NCBI GenBank assembly: GCA_964591605.1
Contig: CAZQEN010000138.1
Coordinates: 1 to 18,266, forward strand
Length of the DNA stretch: 18,266 bases
Source of the DNA: CAYLLT01 sp964591605
GTDB taxonomy: Bacteria > Planctomycetota > Phycisphaerae > UBA1845 > PWPN01
Reading direction: 5' to 3'
The notes beneath the pieces are model-generated. The model saw only the letters and a program-made list of their open reading frames with translations, ran no database searches and was not told where the DNA came from. Below, piece by piece: positions 6,276 to 13,401 of this stretch (the stretch's first letter is position 1; each line of letters starts with the position of its first letter). The translations under genes and the position numbers were made by a program.

Positions 6276-7706
6276 ATGCACATTCTACACCATACGCCCG
6301 CTCTCGGGATTTGTTCACTGATGCTGCTGGGTGCGCTGGTCCGCCCTTGCGGGGGGCAGAATACGCCGCCGCCGCCCCGCCCGCACATCGTTCTCTTCAT
6401 GGCCGACGATCACACCTGGTACGACTGCGGGCCGTACGGCGCGACCGACGTACGCACGCCGAATCTCGATCGGCTGGCCGGGCAGTCGCTTCGGTTCGAG
6501 CTTGCGTTCGCCGCATCGCCCACCTGCACGCCCTCGCGATCGGCCCTCTACACCGGACTCTTTCCATTCCGCAACGGCGCGCATGCCAATCACAGTCTCA
6601 TCCATGAGCAGGTCAAGACCCTGCCCGAGTACCTCAAGGAGATCGGCTATCGCGTGGTGATTGCCGGCAAGACGCACGTGGGACCGCGGGCGCGGTTCCC
6701 GTTCGAATACCTGGAAGGGTCGAACGTGATGCCGGCGGGCCGGAATCACGTGCTGTGGACCGATCTCAATACCGATGCGATCGATCAACTCCTCGCCTGC
6801 CACGATGCCCGCCGCCCGCTGTGCCTGGTCGTCTGCTCTCACTCGCCGCACGTGTACTGGCCGGAAAATGACGGATACGACCCCGCCCGCATCACGCTGC
6901 CCCCCTGTCTGGTCGATACGCCGGAGACCCGGCAGGCGCGATGCCGTTATTACACCGACGTGACCTGGATGGACCGCCAGCTCGGGCAGGTGATGGCCGC
7001 GCTCGATCAGCATGGTTACGCCGGCCAGACGCTGCTCATCTGCACGGCCGATCAGGGCGCGCAGTGGCCGTTTGCCAAGTGGACGCTCTATGATGCTGGC
7101 ATCCGGGTGCCGTTGCTGGTGCGCTGGCCGGGAGCGGTGCGGGCAGGCAGCACCCGCGCCCTGGTGAGCCTGGTCGATCTGGTGCCGACGTTCGCCGAAG
7201 CCGGAGGCGGCGCTCCCCGCAGCGATCTGGACGGGCGGAGTCTCCTGCCCGTGCTGCTCGGTAAGACGGATCGGCACCGCGAGGAGATCTTCGCCGCGCA
7301 CACCGGCGACAGGAAGATGAATCGCTGGCCGATGCGCTGCGTGCGGACCGCACGCCACAAGTACATCCTGAACCTGGCCCCCGGGGGTTCCTTCACCACG
7401 CACATCAGCCGGGGGGTCGCTGCCGACGGCCAGGATTACTGGGCCTCGTGGGTCCGGCGGGCCGCCAGCGATCCGGCGGCCGGGCAGACCGTTCGCCGCT
7501 ACGAACACCGCCCGCCGGAGGAACTGTACGATCTCGACCAGGACCCGTTCGAGCAGAAGAATCTCGCCTCCGATCCCACCCATGCGGCGACCCTGGCCGA
7601 TCTGCGTGAGCGACTCAAACGATGGCGGCTGCAGCAGGGGGAGGACCTCACGAAGGTACCCATGCCCGAGGACGCCCGCACCGGCGAAATCCGCTACGCC
7701 GACTGA
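6276..7706 (+). CDS. Exported family S1 sulfatase, heparan N-sulfatase (sulfamidase)-like
   Basis: The 476-residue product starts with a hydrophobic signal sequence (about 9-25, ending near PCGGQ). It then has PHIVLFMADDHTWYDCGPYG with metal Asp44 and Asp45, and CTPSR (84-88), where Cys84 is the formylglycine site. AGKTHVGP places Lys130 and His132, SHSPHVYW gives His187 and His190, and TADQGAQWPFAKWTLYDAGIRVPLLVRWPG (from 255) is the block typical of SGSH-like sulfatases. That block usually has Asp-Asn; here it is Asp257-Gln258, a substitution at a metal ligand. The C-terminal part ends with the common EELYDLDQDPFEQKNLA block. The start ATG has no Shine-Dalgarno, and the gene diverges from the other sulfatase across 52 bp, suggesting shared regulation. 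The substrate could be a sulfated or N-sulfated glycan; this is inference. It ends tail-to-tail with cdaR, 16 bp apart. Confidence 0.92.
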   Translation: MHILHHTPALGICSLMLLGALVRPCGGQNTPPPPRPHIVLFMADDHTWYDCGPYGATDVRTPNLDRLAGQSLRFELAFAASPTCTPSRSALYTGLFPFRNGAHANHSLIHEQVKTLPEYLKEIGYRVVIAGKTHVGPRARFPFEYLEGSNVMPAGRNHVLWTDLNTDAIDQLLACHDARRPLCLVVCSHSPHVYWPENDGYDPARITLPPCLVDTPETRQARCRYYTDVTWMDRQLGQVMAALDQHGYAGQTLLICTADQGAQWPFAKWTLYDAGIRVPLLVRWPGAVRAGSTRALVSLVDLVPTFAEAGGGAPRSDLDGRSLLPVLLGKTDRHREEIFAAHTGDRKMNRWPMRCVRTARHKYILNLAPGGSFTTHISRGVAADGQDYWASWVRRAASDPAAGQTVRRYEHRPPEELYDLDQDPFEQKNLASDPTHAATLADLRERLKRWRLQQGEDLTKVPMPEDARTGEIRYAD

Positions 7707-7722
7707 TGGACCCCTGCCGGAA

Positions 7723-8856
7723 TCACTGCGAAGGGACGGGCACCGGCACGACCGGGATGGTCGGCGGCGTGAGGCCGGGCGAAGTGAGGTCGCTCTTCCT
7801 CTTGATCCGGAACTTGACGGTCTTGGGTGGCCCTTCGATCTGCACGTTTTCAAACTGGGGTGGGAACACGAAGCGAACCTCGCGCTCGGTCCAGCTCTCC
7901 TGGGTGGCCGGCATGGTGGTCACGCCGGGGAGATCCTTGGGCAGATCCGAGTCGCGGATGGTGACGTAGGCATCGATCATGTTGCCCTTGAGCTGGCCCG
8001 CCTTGTCGAGCGGCATCCGCACGTTGACGGTCTGCGTGAACTGGGCGCCGGTCTGGTCCTGCCATTCGATATCGTACCTGTTGAAGAAACCCTCGGGCTC
8101 GACGAGGACGCCGAGCGGGATGAGGGTGATCCGTTCGCTGGTGGTGCGGTCGCCCAGGTGCACGCTGACGCGGACGTGATCGGGCGTGAACGTCGCGTCG
8201 ATCCCCGGCCAGACGGAGCGCAGGGGAACATCAAACAAGAATCGCCCGCTGGTCTGCTCGGCGCGGTTCTGGAGATTCTCCTCGATGGAAAGCCGCAGGG
8301 GCGGCAGTCTGCCCGATTCGGGAAGCTGGCTCTCGAGGACGCGGGCGAGGACCTTGACGGGGTGGACATCGGGCGGGCCGGTCAGCGCTTTTTCGAACGA
8401 GCCGGCGCCGATCTCGACCGTGGTCTCGATGCTGCGATACCGATCGATGTCGAGCTGGACGCTGCGGGGCTGCACTCGCTGCAGCACCACGCCGCGGTTG
8501 CGGATCTCGGGGAGGCGCGCGAGGTCGTCGTAGACGTCGCGCGGGGCCTGCAGACCGGGCGCGAGCTCCTCGGGAAGAGGCACAGAGAGGGTGAACCGGC
8601 CGGACGTGTCATCCTTCTCCAGACGCCGGATGGCCGATTTGGGGCCGCGGAAGGTCAGCTCGACGCGGAGGGCCTCCTTGGCCTCGCCCCGCCCGTCGCG
8701 CACGCGCACCACCAGCGGGTTGTCGGGCTCCGGCGGCGGCGCATACCGGACCAGAACGGTGGTCTGGTAGAAATCGTACGCGGACTGGTCGGCATAGACC
8801 CAGATGAGGACGGTGAGCGCGATGGTCGTGGCGATGAGCTGAAGCTGGGTCTTCAT
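7723..8856 (-). CDS. cdaR: CdaR-like membrane-anchored regulator of the diadenylate cyclase
   Basis: The 377-residue protein has one N-terminal membrane helix (about 5-22, LQLIATTIALTVLIWVYADQ), then a long beta-strand-rich extracytoplasmic part and a short Pro-rich end (IPVVPVPVPSQ). This layout, and its position directly after cdaA, fit CdaR (YbbR-domain) proteins, which modulate CdaA in other bacteria. The YbbR repeats are too divergent for me to place individually, so the assignment rests mainly on context. Its ATG overlaps the cdaA stop (ATGA at 8853-8856), and GAGG inside the cdaA end lies 7 bases upstream, indicating translational coupling. No glmM follows, unlike the cdaA-cdaR-glmM order in Firmicutes. 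Confidence 0.7.
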   Translation of the reverse strand: MKTQLQLIATTIALTVLIWVYADQSAYDFYQTTVLVRYAPPPEPDNPLVVRVRDGRGEAKEALRVELTFRGPKSAIRRLEKDDTSGRFTLSVPLPEELAPGLQAPRDVYDDLARLPEIRNRGVVLQRVQPRSVQLDIDRYRSIETTVEIGAGSFEKALTGPPDVHPVKVLARVLESQLPESGRLPPLRLSIEENLQNRAEQTSGRFLFDVPLRSVWPGIDATFTPDHVRVSVHLGDRTTSERITLIPLGVLVEPEGFFNRYDIEWQDQTGAQFTQTVNVRMPLDKAGQLKGNMIDAYVTIRDSDLPKDLPGVTTMPATQESWTEREVRFVFPPQFENVQIEGPPKTVKFRIKRKSDLTSPGLTPPTIPVVPVPVPSQ

Positions 8857-9791
8857 AGGGCCGCCTCGACGGGCTCCTGCCGCGAGCGGGACTCTGGCTC
8901 GGCTGGAACGGTTTCAATGGGAGTGGCGCCCGTCGGGCTTTCCTGATCGTCTTCGGCCGGGGCGGCGACGGGGGTGCGCGTGCTGGTGATCCCGCGCTCG
9001 CTGGCCAGATGGCGCTTGAGCGTACTGAGGAGGGCGTCGGGCGGGATGTGGCGGGAGAGCTTGCCGCGTTCGGCAATGGAGATGGCCCCGGTCTCTTCGC
9101 TGACCACCACGACGACGGCGTCGGAATCGAGGCTCATGCCCAGGGCGGCCCGGTGACGGCTGCCGATCGACCGATCGAGGCCGTCGGCATCGGCCAGGGG
9201 GAAGGGGCAGCCGGCGGCGGCCACTCGCCCGTGCTGAATGACCACGCCCAGGTCGTGCAGGGCGGAACCCGGCCAGAAGATCGTGTTGAGCAGCTCCGGA
9301 CTGAGCCGGGCATCGAGACGCACACCCTGATCGACGGTGGCGGCCAGACCGATATCCCGCTCGATGGCAATCAGGGCCCCGATCTTGTTCTTGGAAAGCT
9401 GGGCGCAGGCGGCAGCGATCGGCTTGGCCACCCGGTCCAGCTCCGACTGCCGGGGCCGGCGGAACCGGGTCTCCCCGAGCTGCATGAGCCCCCGCCGCAG
9501 CTCGGGCTGAAACACGATCAGGGTGGTCACCAGGACCGTCCAGACGAAGGGCTGGTAGAGAACAGCAATCCGCTCCAGGCCGAACTTATCGGCCAGGACG
9601 TGGACGGTGAGGAAACCGCCCACCACGAGCATGAGGAGCCCCTGGAGCAGGCGGGCCCCGCGCGTGCCGTGCAGGAATCGCAGCACGGAGTACACGACCA
9701 CGCCGATCAGCAGCATTTCCAGCGCCACGGCCCAGAGCCGATAGGCGTCGGAGGTAAAGAGGCTGCCGATGTAGTCGATGATGCTTTTCAT
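8853..9791 (-). CDS. cdaA: Diadenylate cyclase CdaA (c-di-AMP synthase)
   Basis: This 312-residue protein would make c-di-AMP from two ATP at the inner face of the membrane. Three membrane helices occupy about 19-40, 48-67 and 76-95, followed by a linker helix and the DAC domain (about 118-248). The DAC domain has HDLGVVIQHGRVAAAGCPFPL from 179, GSRHR (210-214) and SEETG (231-235). The usual Asp-Gly-Ala motif reads Asp180-Leu-Gly: the metal-binding Asp is kept and the next two residues differ. The C-terminal 45 residues are Pro/Glu/Arg-rich and probably disordered. I chose ATG at 9791 rather than an in-frame GTG at 9842, because the promoter -10 at 9846-9851 puts the transcript start near or after 9842. 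Regulated by CdaR, whose gene overlaps the end. Confidence 0.92.
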   Translation of the reverse strand: MKSIIDYIGSLFTSDAYRLWAVALEMLLIGVVVYSVLRFLHGTRGARLLQGLLMLVVGGFLTVHVLADKFGLERIAVLYQPFVWTVLVTTLIVFQPELRRGLMQLGETRFRRPRQSELDRVAKPIAAACAQLSKNKIGALIAIERDIGLAATVDQGVRLDARLSPELLNTIFWPGSALHDLGVVIQHGRVAAAGCPFPLADADGLDRSIGSRHRAALGMSLDSDAVVVVVSEETGAISIAERGKLSRHIPPDALLSTLKRHLASERGITSTRTPVAAPAEDDQESPTGATPIETVPAEPESRSRQEPVEAAL

Positions 9792-9845
9792 CGCTTGAGC
9801 CGGCCGAAAGGGAGCCCGCGCGCCGCCGTCAGCGCTGTACACCCC

Positions 9846-9874
9846 AGTATACGATGTCAGACCCGTTCGGCCAA
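9846..9874 (-). promoter_or_regulatory. Sigma-70-type promoter of cdaA-cdaR
   Basis: On the minus strand TTGGCC (9874-9869), a 17-base spacer and TATACT (9851-9846). The expected transcript start is near 9839, giving a leader of about 48 bases to the ATG at 9791. This decides the cdaA start. Confidence 0.7.
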
Positions 9875-10039
9875 CCGTCGGTTAGCGGGAAGCGGGGTCT
9901 TTTTGCAGCGTCCGGGCACGTGAGCGGATATCGGAATCCCCGCGGGTATGGGCACCAACCGCGCGCGGCGGCAGCGCGCACTAAACGATCTGACTGCCCC
10001 CGGTTCTTGTACGCATGGCCTGGCCGCGGGGTGCGTCTT

Positions 10040-10069
10040 TTGACAGGCTGGCCGTCCGGTTTCTATCCT
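10040..10069 (+). promoter_or_regulatory. Sigma-70-type promoter of the TIM-barrel gene
   Basis: A perfect -35 TTGACA (10040-10045), an 18-base spacer and TATCCT (10064-10069). The predicted transcript start is around 10076, leaving a leader of about 94 bases. Confidence 0.72.
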
Positions 10070-10102
10070 GCCCTTCGGGTGGTCGGAGGCGGCAGCGACT
10101 CC

Positions 10103-10131
10103 AGGCCCGCACAAAGGCTCATGCGGGGCCT
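10103..10131 (+). other. Leader hairpin with one bulged base
   Basis: AGGCCCGCA (10103-10111) pairs with TGCGGGGCCT (10122-10131) apart from one extra G, with a 10-base loop. It lies in the predicted 5' leader, 38 bases before the ATG. A regulatory role is possible, but it matches no riboswitch class I know. Confidence 0.4.
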
Positions 10132-10169
10132 GCGAACGCCAGCAGCCCCACCCGGCGGAGCGATCGATC

Positions 10170-11051
10170 ATGACAACCAGAACCGGGAGCTATCGGATCG
10201 GCATGCGCGCGGGTGGAAGCCCGTGGCAGAAGGACCTGGCGGGCCTGTCGAGTTGGGCGAAATCACACGGCCTCAACCTGATCGACCTGACCCAGGTGGA
10301 TGCCGGGCAGGCCAAATCGGTCCGGGCGTGCGGGGTGGACGTGATCAGCGTCGACCTGGTGACCTGGCCGGCCTTGCTCAGCGAGGATGCGGGCAGGCGG
10401 CGGGAGGCCGTCGCCACGAACCGGGCCCGGATCCGGGAAATGGCCGGCTTGGGCGTGCGGGTGTTCTTCGCGGTGATCATCCCCGAGAATCCGGACGCGG
10501 AGCTGCGGCACAATTTCGACCTGGCCGTCGGCAGCTACGGCGAGCTGGCCCGGGAGGCCGAATCGGTCGGGGCGGCCGTCGTCCTCGAAGGCTGGCCCGG
10601 TCAGGCGCCCCGCTATACGAATCTGTGCTGCAACCCGGAGCAATATCGGGCGATCCTGCGGGAGGTGCCGTCGCGCGGGCTGATGATCAACTACGACCCC
10701 TCCCACCTGATCCGCATGGGCATCGATCACGTGCGGTTCGTCGACGAATTCGCCGCCCGCGTGGGACACGTGCACGGCAAGGACTGCGAGATCCTGACCG
10801 ACGCGGTGTACGAGGTGGGCCTGTACCAGAAATCACTCCTCAAACCTGCCCACCGCTACGGCGAATACGCCTGGCGCTACACGATCCCCGGCCACGGCGT
10901 GACCCGCTGGTCGCGCGTGCTGGCCGTCCTCAAATCCGCCGGCTACGCCGGCGCGGTCAGCATCGAACTCGAAGACGAGAACTACAACGGCACCGAGGAG
11001 GGCGAAAAAGCCGGTTTGCTGGCGTCGCTGGCGTATTTGCAGACCGTGTGA
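10170..11051 (+). CDS. Sugar phosphate isomerase/epimerase-family TIM-barrel protein
   Basis: The 293-residue protein has the xylose isomerase-like (AP-endonuclease 2) TIM-barrel pattern. Likely metal ligands are Glu140 (VLEGWPG), Asp176 and His179 (INYDPSHL), His202 (HVHGKD) and Glu266 (IELED). The closing ELEDENYNGTEEGEKAGL is typical of sugar isomerase/epimerase-like proteins in bacteria that degrade polysaccharides. It is cytoplasmic, with no signal peptide. Such proteins isomerise or epimerise keto-sugars or cyclitols, and the substrate cannot be told from sequence. ATG at 10170 is preceded by GCGGAG (spacing 9) and by a strong promoter; Met12 is a possible later start. It is the only plus-strand gene besides one sulfatase, and is transcribed on its own, ending tail-to-tail with the amidohydrolase. 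Confidence 0.88.
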   Translation: MTTRTGSYRIGMRAGGSPWQKDLAGLSSWAKSHGLNLIDLTQVDAGQAKSVRACGVDVISVDLVTWPALLSEDAGRRREAVATNRARIREMAGLGVRVFFAVIIPENPDAELRHNFDLAVGSYGELAREAESVGAAVVLEGWPGQAPRYTNLCCNPEQYRAILREVPSRGLMINYDPSHLIRMGIDHVRFVDEFAARVGHVHGKDCEILTDAVYEVGLYQKSLLKPAHRYGEYAWRYTIPGHGVTRWSRVLAVLKSAGYAGAVSIELEDENYNGTEEGEKAGLLASLAYLQTV

Positions 11052-11055
11052 GGCC

Positions 11056-11101
11056 ATTGCCGATTGCCAATTGCCGATTTTCGATTGCGGATTGCGGATT
11101 G
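11056..11101 (+). repeat. Heptamer tandem tract, six and a half units
   Basis: Beginning four bases after the TIM-barrel stop codon, the sequence reads in 7-base units: ATTGCCG, ATTGCCA, ATTGCCG, ATTTTCG, ATTGCGG, ATTGCGG and a partial ATTG. The unit is shared with the minus-strand tract at 15388-15410. It is AT-richer than the surroundings. The period is exact while unit sequence drifts. Confidence 0.85.
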
Positions 11102-11135
11102 AAACGAGCTCCGGAACACAGCGGGCACCAAAATG

Positions 11136-11156
11136 GAGCCCGAAGCGCGAGCGAGG
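11136..11156 (+). repeat. Single arm of the GAGCCCGAAGCG repeat
   Basis: These 21 bases are identical to the left arm of the inverted-repeat element at 13318-13338. It lies 34 bases after the heptamer tract in the convergent gap between the TIM-barrel gene and the amidohydrolase. A separate 6-bp inverted pair, GTTCGG (11158-11163) and CCGAAC (11175-11180), follows at once. The rest of the 171-bp gap shows nothing else. Confidence 0.8.
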
Positions 11157-11222
11157 GGTTCGGCGCGCTGACTCCCGAACGCCTGAAAACATCCCGCGCA
11201 CACCGACGTTCGCCGTGGGGCA

Positions 11223-12476
11223 TCAGGCGTGCGTCCGGGTCATGAGCCGACCGCCGGAAAAGACATGGGACGGCACCCGATTCCCCCTCAGGAGATCCTC
11301 CAGCGGGTCCTCAGCGGCAGCGCGGCCGAGCGGCACGGCAACCAGGTCGGCACGACCCCCGCATTCGAGCGCGCCAGTGGTGGCGCAAGGCCCCAGGGCC
11401 GCAGCCCCATGCATCGTGCCCATGCGCAGCAGCCATTCATCGCTGCTCTGATCATCCACGGATCTGAGAAACCGCAGTTCGTCAAGGATCGAGAGCGAGT
11501 CATTGCTCGCGAGCGAATCGGTACCAATGCACACGTTGATGCCGCGACCGAGCATCTCGCGATAGCGGTGCGGCTCGTGCCCGAAGAATGCGTGCGCTCG
11601 CGGGCAGTAGACGACGTTCGCGTGCGTCGCGGCCAGGACGTCCAGATCCGCGTCATCCAGGTAGTTCACGTGCACGAGCAGCGGGGCAAAGAATGGATGC
11701 GTGCGGAAGAGGCCGAGCTGCTGCATGTATTGAACCGGCGAGCAGCCGGGCGGCTGGAAAGAGCCATCCCACAGGTTCCACTCCTCGAGGAGATCGCGGA
11801 ACGGGCCGGTGCCGTCGTGCAGAAACTGATGCTCCTCCCGCGTCTCGGCCAGATGCGTGCACAGGCGGCAGGAGGTTCGCATCGCATCCCGGTAGACGAC
11901 CGGATCGGTGCTGTAGGGTGCATGGGGCGAGAGGCCGAGCATGGCTGGATGACCTTCTCCCACGGCGCGGCGGATGGCGTCTTCGGCCGCTGAGATGGAC
12001 CGCTCATGTCCGCCCCAGCGCTTCGGGCCCATGCCCAGGACTTCCAGAAAACCGACCAGCCGCAAAGGTGCATCGCGCCAGCCATCAATGCTCCGCTGGC
12101 CATAACCGATGTCCGCGATGGTGGTGACGCCGGCGGACAATGACGCCTGCAAGCCGGCATTCACAGAGGCCCTGAACGTCTCGTCGTCTTCCAGCACGGC
12201 GGAGGCTCGCCCGAGCGCCTTGATCCAGCCGGTGAATGAGCCCTGATATGGAATGTGGCCGTGAAGGGAGGTCAGAGCCAGATGGGTGTGCGCGTTGACC
12301 AGGCCGGGCAGGAGAACCGAATCGCCGAGGTCGATCGTCTCGCCCGCGACGTCGGGCCTGCCCTTCCCGACCTGCGTGATATACGATCCCGATGTGCCGA
12401 CGTACCCGTTCTCGATCGGCGGCGATGTGACGGGGACGACCCAGCGGGCCCTGATCACACGGGTGGAGTCGCTCAT
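11223..12476 (-). CDS. Deaminase-type amidohydrolase, possible aminofutalosine deaminase
   Basis: The 417-residue cytoplasmic enzyme belongs to the chlorohydrolase/adenosine-type deaminase branch of the amidohydrolase superfamily. Metal and active-site residues are in place: His63 and His65 (NAHTHL), His185 (SPHAPYS), His208 and Glu211 (THLAETREE), His269 (VHVNYLDD) and Asp320 (GTDSLAS). The segments VVYCPRAHAFFGHEPH and GTDSLASNDSLSILDELRFL resemble proteins proposed as aminodeoxyfutalosine deaminase (MqnX) of the futalosine menaquinone route. I offer this as a hypothesis; S-adenosylhomocysteine or guanine deaminases share the fold. No other menaquinone gene is nearby. Its ATG overlaps the stop of the upstream GNAT gene (ATGA, 12473-12476), so translation is probably coupled. 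It ends tail-to-tail with the TIM-barrel gene. Confidence 0.88.
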   Translation of the reverse strand: MSDSTRVIRARWVVPVTSPPIENGYVGTSGSYITQVGKGRPDVAGETIDLGDSVLLPGLVNAHTHLALTSLHGHIPYQGSFTGWIKALGRASAVLEDDETFRASVNAGLQASLSAGVTTIADIGYGQRSIDGWRDAPLRLVGFLEVLGMGPKRWGGHERSISAAEDAIRRAVGEGHPAMLGLSPHAPYSTDPVVYRDAMRTSCRLCTHLAETREEHQFLHDGTGPFRDLLEEWNLWDGSFQPPGCSPVQYMQQLGLFRTHPFFAPLLVHVNYLDDADLDVLAATHANVVYCPRAHAFFGHEPHRYREMLGRGINVCIGTDSLASNDSLSILDELRFLRSVDDQSSDEWLLRMGTMHGAAALGPCATTGALECGGRADLVAVPLGRAAAEDPLEDLLRGNRVPSHVFSGGRLMTRTHA

Positions 12477-13267
12477 AGCGTGTAGCCCGGCGCTGGGGGC
12501 TTCTGGAACTGAACGTACGTCGGCCCGGCCTCGAAGCCGCAGGACTCGTAGAGTCGGCGCAGCCGGGCTTCGTCGCCGATCACTTCCAGGCAGGTGCTGC
12601 GCATGGCCAGGCGGCGGGCCAGCGCGGTCAGGTGCGCCATCAGCGTGCGCCCGATCCCCTGCCCGCGGTACGCTTCATCAACCACGAGATTCTCGACGCG
12701 GGCAATATCGCCCACCTGGAACAGGGCTCCCCGCCCCACCAGCCGCCCTTCGAGCTGCGCGACGAACAGGTCGTATTGCGGATCGTCCAGCCGGTCCAGG
12801 TGCGAGGCGACAAGATCCTCCCGGAAGTCCGGCGCGTAGCGCGTGTCGGAGCCGACCAGCTCCGCGTACGCCTTGCGCATCGCCCGGGCGGGCAGGATGC
12901 GGACATCCGGCCGGGGCGTGAACTCCGCCGCGCGAACCAGCAGCATGGTGAGTCGTCGTTCAGTGATGAAGCCGCGCGCTGCCAGGAATTCTTCGAGCGG
13001 CTCAGGCGCCTGCGTCGCCGCCGGCACCCAACGCTGACACGCCAGGCCCAGCTCCGCAAAACAGGCCTCCACCTCGTCGTACGCCTCCTGCATCGTCCGG
13101 CCCGGGGGGAGCACCACCTCACGCACCTGATTCATCCACGGCAGCGCCGCGTATGGATGCGAATAGAACGCGATCCCGCAGCTCAGCGTCCGCCGTTCGC
13201 ACATTTGTTCGTAGTGGACCTGGCTGGCCCGGCGGACTGCAGAGAGTGCGTCGATCGAGATGCTCAC
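12473..13267 (-). CDS. Two-lobed GNAT acetyltransferase
   Basis: The 264-residue product has a clear C-terminal GNAT domain: VENLVVDEAYRGQGIG (191-206) is the acetyl-CoA-binding beta4-alpha3 region with an R-G-Q-G-I-G loop, and LRRLYESCGF (236-245) is the usual final helix-strand element. The N-terminal half (about 35-110) looks like a second, degenerate GNAT lobe (EACFAELGLACQRWV ... LEEFLAARGF), a common two-lobe layout. I chose GTG at 13267 since GGAG lies 6 bases upstream; an ATG at 13289-13291 is in frame but has no ribosome site. It acetylates an unknown amine substrate. The 4-bp overlap with the amidohydrolase start suggests related jobs, such as modifying and deaminating the same small molecule, but this is inference. 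Confidence 0.85.
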   Translation of the reverse strand: MSISIDALSAVRRASQVHYEQMCERRTLSCGIAFYSHPYAALPWMNQVREVVLPPGRTMQEAYDEVEACFAELGLACQRWVPAATQAPEPLEEFLAARGFITERRLTMLLVRAAEFTPRPDVRILPARAMRKAYAELVGSDTRYAPDFREDLVASHLDRLDDPQYDLFVAQLEGRLVGRGALFQVGDIARVENLVVDEAYRGQGIGRTLMAHLTALARRLAMRSTCLEVIGDEARLRRLYESCGFEAGPTYVQFQKPPAPGYTL

Positions 13268-13273
13268 GAGAGA

Positions 13274-13277
13274 CTCC
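13274..13277 (-). promoter_or_regulatory. Shine-Dalgarno deciding the GNAT start
   Basis: GGAG on the minus strand, 6 bases before the GTG at 13267. It favours GTG over the upstream ATG at 13289-13291, which lacks any such site. Confidence 0.55.
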
Positions 13278-13317
13278 AGGAATGTGAGCATGAGCAATGC
13301 TTAACATCTCACAATTC

Positions 13318-13391
13318 GAGCCCGAAGCGCGAGCGAGGTGTTGACGTGATCGCGCATCGGTCGGCTAACCCCTCGCTTGCGCTTCGGGCTC
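13318..13391. repeat. GAGCCCGAAGCG inverted-repeat element, both arms
   Basis: Two 21-base arms (13318-13338 and 13371-13391) are inverted copies of each other with 20 of 21 positions complementary, separated by 32 bases. The left arm is identical to 11136-11156. The element fills the 177-bp gap between gatA and the GNAT gene together with the heptamer tract just beyond it. It may fold into a long stem in RNA or form a cruciform; no T-run follows. No ORF encoding a transposase is associated, so it would be a non-autonomous or structural repeat. Confidence 0.82.
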
Positions 13392-13401
13392 CATGACTCC
13401 C

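Larger units (their letters stand above)
9792..10169. other. 378-bp divergent control region between cdaA and the TIM-barrel gene
   Basis: This gap holds the cdaA promoter on the minus strand (9846-9874), the TIM-barrel gene promoter on the plus strand (10040-10069), and a bulged hairpin in that transcript's leader (10103-10131). Between about 9880 and 10035 I see no gene, tRNA or clear operator; open frames there are short or Arg/Gly-rich. The leader of the TIM-barrel gene is about 94 bases, long enough for a regulatory structure. Confidence 0.6.

Noticed and set aside
6315..7853. A 512-codon minus-strand open frame opposite the second sulfatase
   Set aside because: The sulfatase on the plus strand has all catalytic motifs; this frame is Arg/Gly-rich with no recognisable domain.
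9792..9842. Upstream extension of cdaA to a GTG at 9842
   Set aside because: This codon lies four bases from the end of the -10 hexamer, at or before the expected transcript start; ATG at 9791 begins a normal CdaA N-terminus.
11056..11101. CRISPR-like array
   Set aside because: Units are only seven bases, directly abutting, without spacers, and no cas gene is in the window.
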